A stretch of DNA of 9,460 nt, from assembly GCA_946481735.1 (NCBI GenBank), contig CAMLOU010000158.1, positions 1-9,460 on the forward strand, read 5' to 3'. This DNA comes from an uncultured Cellvibrio sp. (GTDB lineage: Bacteria > Pseudomonadota > Gammaproteobacteria > Pseudomonadales > Cellvibrionaceae). Below the pieces are notes generated by a model. That model made no database searches and was not told the origin of the DNA. It saw nothing but the letters and a program-made list of their open reading frames with translations. Shown here piece after piece: positions 7,183 through 9,460 of the stretch; position 1 is the first letter of the stretch, and the number at the start of each line of letters is the position of its first letter. The translations under genes and the position numbers were made by a program.

Positions 7183-8147
7183 GGTTTCACCTCCGACGGT
7201 TGGGCGCTGGCATCAAGCCAGCCGTTATGGCGCAGCCAGCTCAGTAAAGCGTCGGGCCAATCCGAGGCGGTGCCCTCTCCCTCGCGCATGCCGAACCCGT
7301 GGACGTTGGTCTGATAGATATGCAGTTCGGACTGCTTGTTGTGCTTTTGCACTGCCGCAAAAAGGGCGAGGCTGTTGCCCATCGGCACCGCCTTGTCATT
7401 GGCACCATGGATGATAAACATCGGTGGCACCTTGGCCTTGACCTGATGCTGTAGGGAGTTCTCACGCACCAATGCGGAGGCGGGGTTTTCACCCAAGAGT
7501 GCCTGCCGCGAGCCGGTGTGTGCGTCTGGCCCTTCCAGGGTAATGACCGGATAGCCCAGGATGGCGAAATCCGGGCGGGCGCTGACGTTTTGCCAGGGAT
7601 CATCGGTTAATTGCTCTGGACGAAAGTCATAACGGGTCGCTACACTCGCCGCCAGGTGACCGCCGGCCGAAAAACCCATTACCCCTATTCGGTTGGCGTC
7701 CAGTTTCCAGTTAGCCGCATGGGCTCGCACATAACGCACCGCCCGCAGGCCATCGAGCAAGGGTGCCGGGAAACCATATTCCTGCATCCGGTACTTCACC
7801 ACAAAGGCCGCTACACCCTGTTGATTAAACCAACGGGCGATATCGTACCCCTCATGTTCTATCGCCAGCCGAACGTAGCCACCACCGGGGAAGATCACCA
7901 CAGCGGCACCATTTGCCAGGTTCGGCTCTGGCCAAAAAGGTGTAATGGAGGGGTTATCCACCCCATACACCCGTTCACTCTGGATCGCTTCACGATCCGG
8001 CGTTACCAGGGCCTTCTCTGACCAGAGATACAGGGGTTTGCGGGGTAATTCCGACACGTGGGCAGCTACTCCAGGGGACAATAAAAACAACAGCACCAGC
8101 AGGCGACCATAGCCCCTGCCTTTGAGGATTGGAAACATAACGGACAT
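7179..8147 (-). CDS. Exported alpha/beta-hydrolase, acetylxylan esterase-like
   Basis: This 322-residue protein is a serine hydrolase of the alpha/beta fold, in the group of bacterial acetylxylan and feruloyl esterase-like enzymes (BD-FAE type). The oxyanion-hole segment PGGGY is at 87-91, the nucleophile elbow GFSAGG at 158-163 (Ser160), the acid is Asp251 in HGANDKAVP, and the base is His283 in VHGFG. The N-terminus is basic then hydrophobic (about residues 9-23), ending in VAA at 27-29, a plausible type I signal peptide site, so the enzyme should be periplasmic or secreted. The start is ambiguous: the ATG at 8147 has GGTGAGAG too close, whereas the ATG at 8138 has it at better spacing. The stop overlaps the next esterase start by 4 bp. 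The pair probably deacetylates or de-esterifies plant cell-wall glycans together; exact substrate is inferred. Confidence 0.85.
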   Translation of the reverse strand: MSVMFPILKGRGYGRLLVLLFLLSPGVAAHVSELPRKPLYLWSEKALVTPDREAIQSERVYGVDNPSITPFWPEPNLANGAAVVIFPGGGYVRLAIEHEGYDIARWFNQQGVAAFVVKYRMQEYGFPAPLLDGLRAVRYVRAHAANWKLDANRIGVMGFSAGGHLAASVATRYDFRPEQLTDDPWQNVSARPDFAILGYPVITLEGPDAHTGSRQALLGENPASALVRENSLQHQVKAKVPPMFIIHGANDKAVPMGNSLALFAAVQKHNKQSELHIYQTNVHGFGMREGEGTASDWPDALLSWLRHNGWLDASAQPSEVKP

Positions 8148-8164
8148 CTCTCACCGGAACCGCA

Positions 8165-8191
8165 CCGGCAAAAGCCGGGGGTTTTATTGTA
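8165..8191 (-). promoter_or_regulatory. Candidate -10 box and 5' hairpin of the esterase pair
   Basis: On the - strand TACAAT (8191-8186) lies in an AT-rich stretch, and transcription would start near 8179. The RNA would begin with the hairpin CCGGC-TTTT-GCCGG (8178-8165), about 20 bases before the esterase start codons. I find no good -35 box at 17 bp, so an activator may be needed or the call may be wrong. Read on the + strand, the same hairpin followed by TTTTATT looks like a terminator, but no + strand gene ends here. Confidence 0.3.
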
Positions 8192-8205
8192 TTTTAAGGT
8201 TGATC

Positions 8206-8232
8206 GCCACCCGCCCCTGAGAGGCGCGTGGC
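8206..8232 (-). other. Strong intergenic hairpin after the small acidic protein gene
   Basis: GCCAC/GTGGC (5 bp), one mismatch, then CGCCTC/GGGGCG (6 bp including one G-T pair) close on a 3-base loop. This makes a 27-base GC-rich stem-loop, 28 bp after the stop codon of the small gene. No T run follows on either strand, so it is not a classical intrinsic terminator. It may stabilise the 3' end of that transcript or separate it from the esterase pair. Confidence 0.5.
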
Positions 8233-8259
8233 TGGAAGAGGATACCACCGGAAGGAGAT

Positions 8260-8610
8260 TTAATGCAGGTCGAGATCCTGGTCGTGCTGCCACCAACCGT
8301 GGCGATGCCAATCAGTACGCGTCGGGTCAGCGGCTGACAGCAGGAGCTGCCCGGTGCTGATCTCCCACATCATCAACTCGTCTTTCAGATCATGCCAAAA
8401 GCCCTTGGCCTTTTCCGCATCATCAGACAGGTAAGCACCAAGCAGCGCGGCCTCATCTTCCGCCATACGCTCGGCGGCCAACTCAAGGGCCACCAGATCA
8501 CCAAGCTCATGCTCCACAGCCTGCTGCAGGGTGACCATAATACCTGCTTCATTATCGGCCTGGGCGGCGTCAGAGTGGTAGGGATTGTGATATTGATTGG
8601 TCGATTTCAT
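8260..8610 (-). CDS. Small acidic cysteine-free protein, possible YbeL/DUF1451 relative
   Basis: I do not recognise this protein with confidence. It has 116 residues from the ATG at 8610, which AGAGG precedes at good spacing; an ATG six codons upstream (8628) is less likely. It is acidic and mostly helical (about residues 25-100), with no signal peptide or membrane segment, and ends in a His- and Trp-rich tail. The segment from EAALLGAYLSDDAEKA to SAADPTRTDW resembles, from memory, the helical region of YbeL/DUF1451 proteins, which normally end in a four-cysteine zinc ribbon. This chain has no cysteine at all. In E. coli ybeL lies next to leuS and is divergent from it, the same arrangement as here, which supports the guess. 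The function of that family is not established. Codon usage and the ribosome binding site support a real gene. Confidence 0.7.
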   Translation of the reverse strand: MKSTNQYHNPYHSDAAQADNEAGIMVTLQQAVEHELGDLVALELAAERMAEDEAALLGAYLSDDAEKAKGFWHDLKDELMMWEISTGQLLLSAADPTRTDWHRHGWWQHDQDLDLH

Positions 8611-8719
8611 AGCGATTACCTCTGGCATGGTTAACTCAGGGGACTCGGCTCTCAGACAGCAAAAACAATAAAAAAGCGTAATTCACGTGGGGTTATACCC
8701 AAAAACGCGGCTCAACCTC

Positions 8720-8725
8720 TATAAT
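8720..8725 (+). promoter_or_regulatory. -10 box of the leuS promoter
   Basis: A perfect TATAAT lies 43 bp before the leuS start, so transcription would begin near 8732 and leave a leader of about 37 bases. No clear -35 box is found at 16-18 bp, which may mean a regulated promoter. The 158-bp gap (8611-8768) must also hold the divergent promoter of the small acidic gene. For that I see only weak candidates. Confidence 0.5.
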
Positions 8726-8762
8726 CACCGCCTTTCTTTACCTTCTTAAGTATAGGCCGTAA

Positions 8763-9460
<698 letters not shown>

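Noticed and set aside
6739..7314. + strand reading frame of 191 codons spanning the esterase overlap
   Set aside because: It runs antisense to two clear esterase genes and crosses their junction; no family features are seen.
8066..8311. - strand frame containing CRCGSGERCPLC, considered as a displaced zinc ribbon of the small ybeL-like protein
   Set aside because: The cysteines come from the intergenic hairpin and the esterase start. Their spacing does not match the YbeL ribbon, and the frame overlaps both neighbouring genes.

Overview
The window reads as chromosomal DNA from a gammaproteobacterium of the Pseudomonas/Cellvibrio type. Three things point this way. The gene order rplU-rpmA-obgE-proB is the one I know from Pseudomonas. 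The start of LeuS lacks the zinc-site cysteines of the E. coli enzyme, as I recall for pseudomonad LeuRS. Two exported carbohydrate-esterase-like proteins suggest an organism that uses plant polysaccharides, such as Cellvibrio. This placement is inference from gene content, not from a database search.

Layout. Positions 1-3095 (+ strand) hold a GbsR/MarR-type regulator followed by cydA and cydB, a cytochrome bd quinol oxidase of the short-Q-loop (cyanide-insensitive, CIO-like) class. A perfect 12-bp inverted repeat sits directly before the regulator and overlaps its ribosome binding site, so autorepression is likely. Two REP-like palindromes with a shared stem lie on either side of cydAB in opposite orientations. 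The second one also separates cydB from the convergent proB.

Positions 3195-6397 (- strand) hold a housekeeping block. A good sigma70-type promoter drives rplU and rpmA (ribosomal proteins L21 and L27), which end at a clear intrinsic terminator. obgE (ribosome-associated GTPase) and proB (glutamate 5-kinase, first step of proline synthesis) follow, almost certainly as a two-gene unit.

Positions 6442-8147 (- strand) hold two exported hydrolases that overlap by 4 bp. The upstream gene encodes an alpha/beta-hydrolase of the acetylxylan-esterase-like class. The downstream gene encodes a GDSL/SGNH esterase resembling rhamnogalacturonan acetylesterases (CE12-like) and carries a lipobox. Together they look like a small polysaccharide-deacetylation module placed between housekeeping loci.

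Positions 8206-9460 hold a strong intergenic hairpin, a small cysteine-free acidic protein (- strand; possibly a zinc-ribbon-less YbeL/DUF1451 relative) and, divergent from it, the first 230 codons of leuS, cut by the window edge. No tRNA, rRNA, CRISPR array, transposase or prophage gene was seen, and no gene-free stretch exceeds about 170 bp. I found no convincing wholly new system. The parts most worth a second look are the gbsR-cydAB control region with its REP elements, and the tandem esterase pair.
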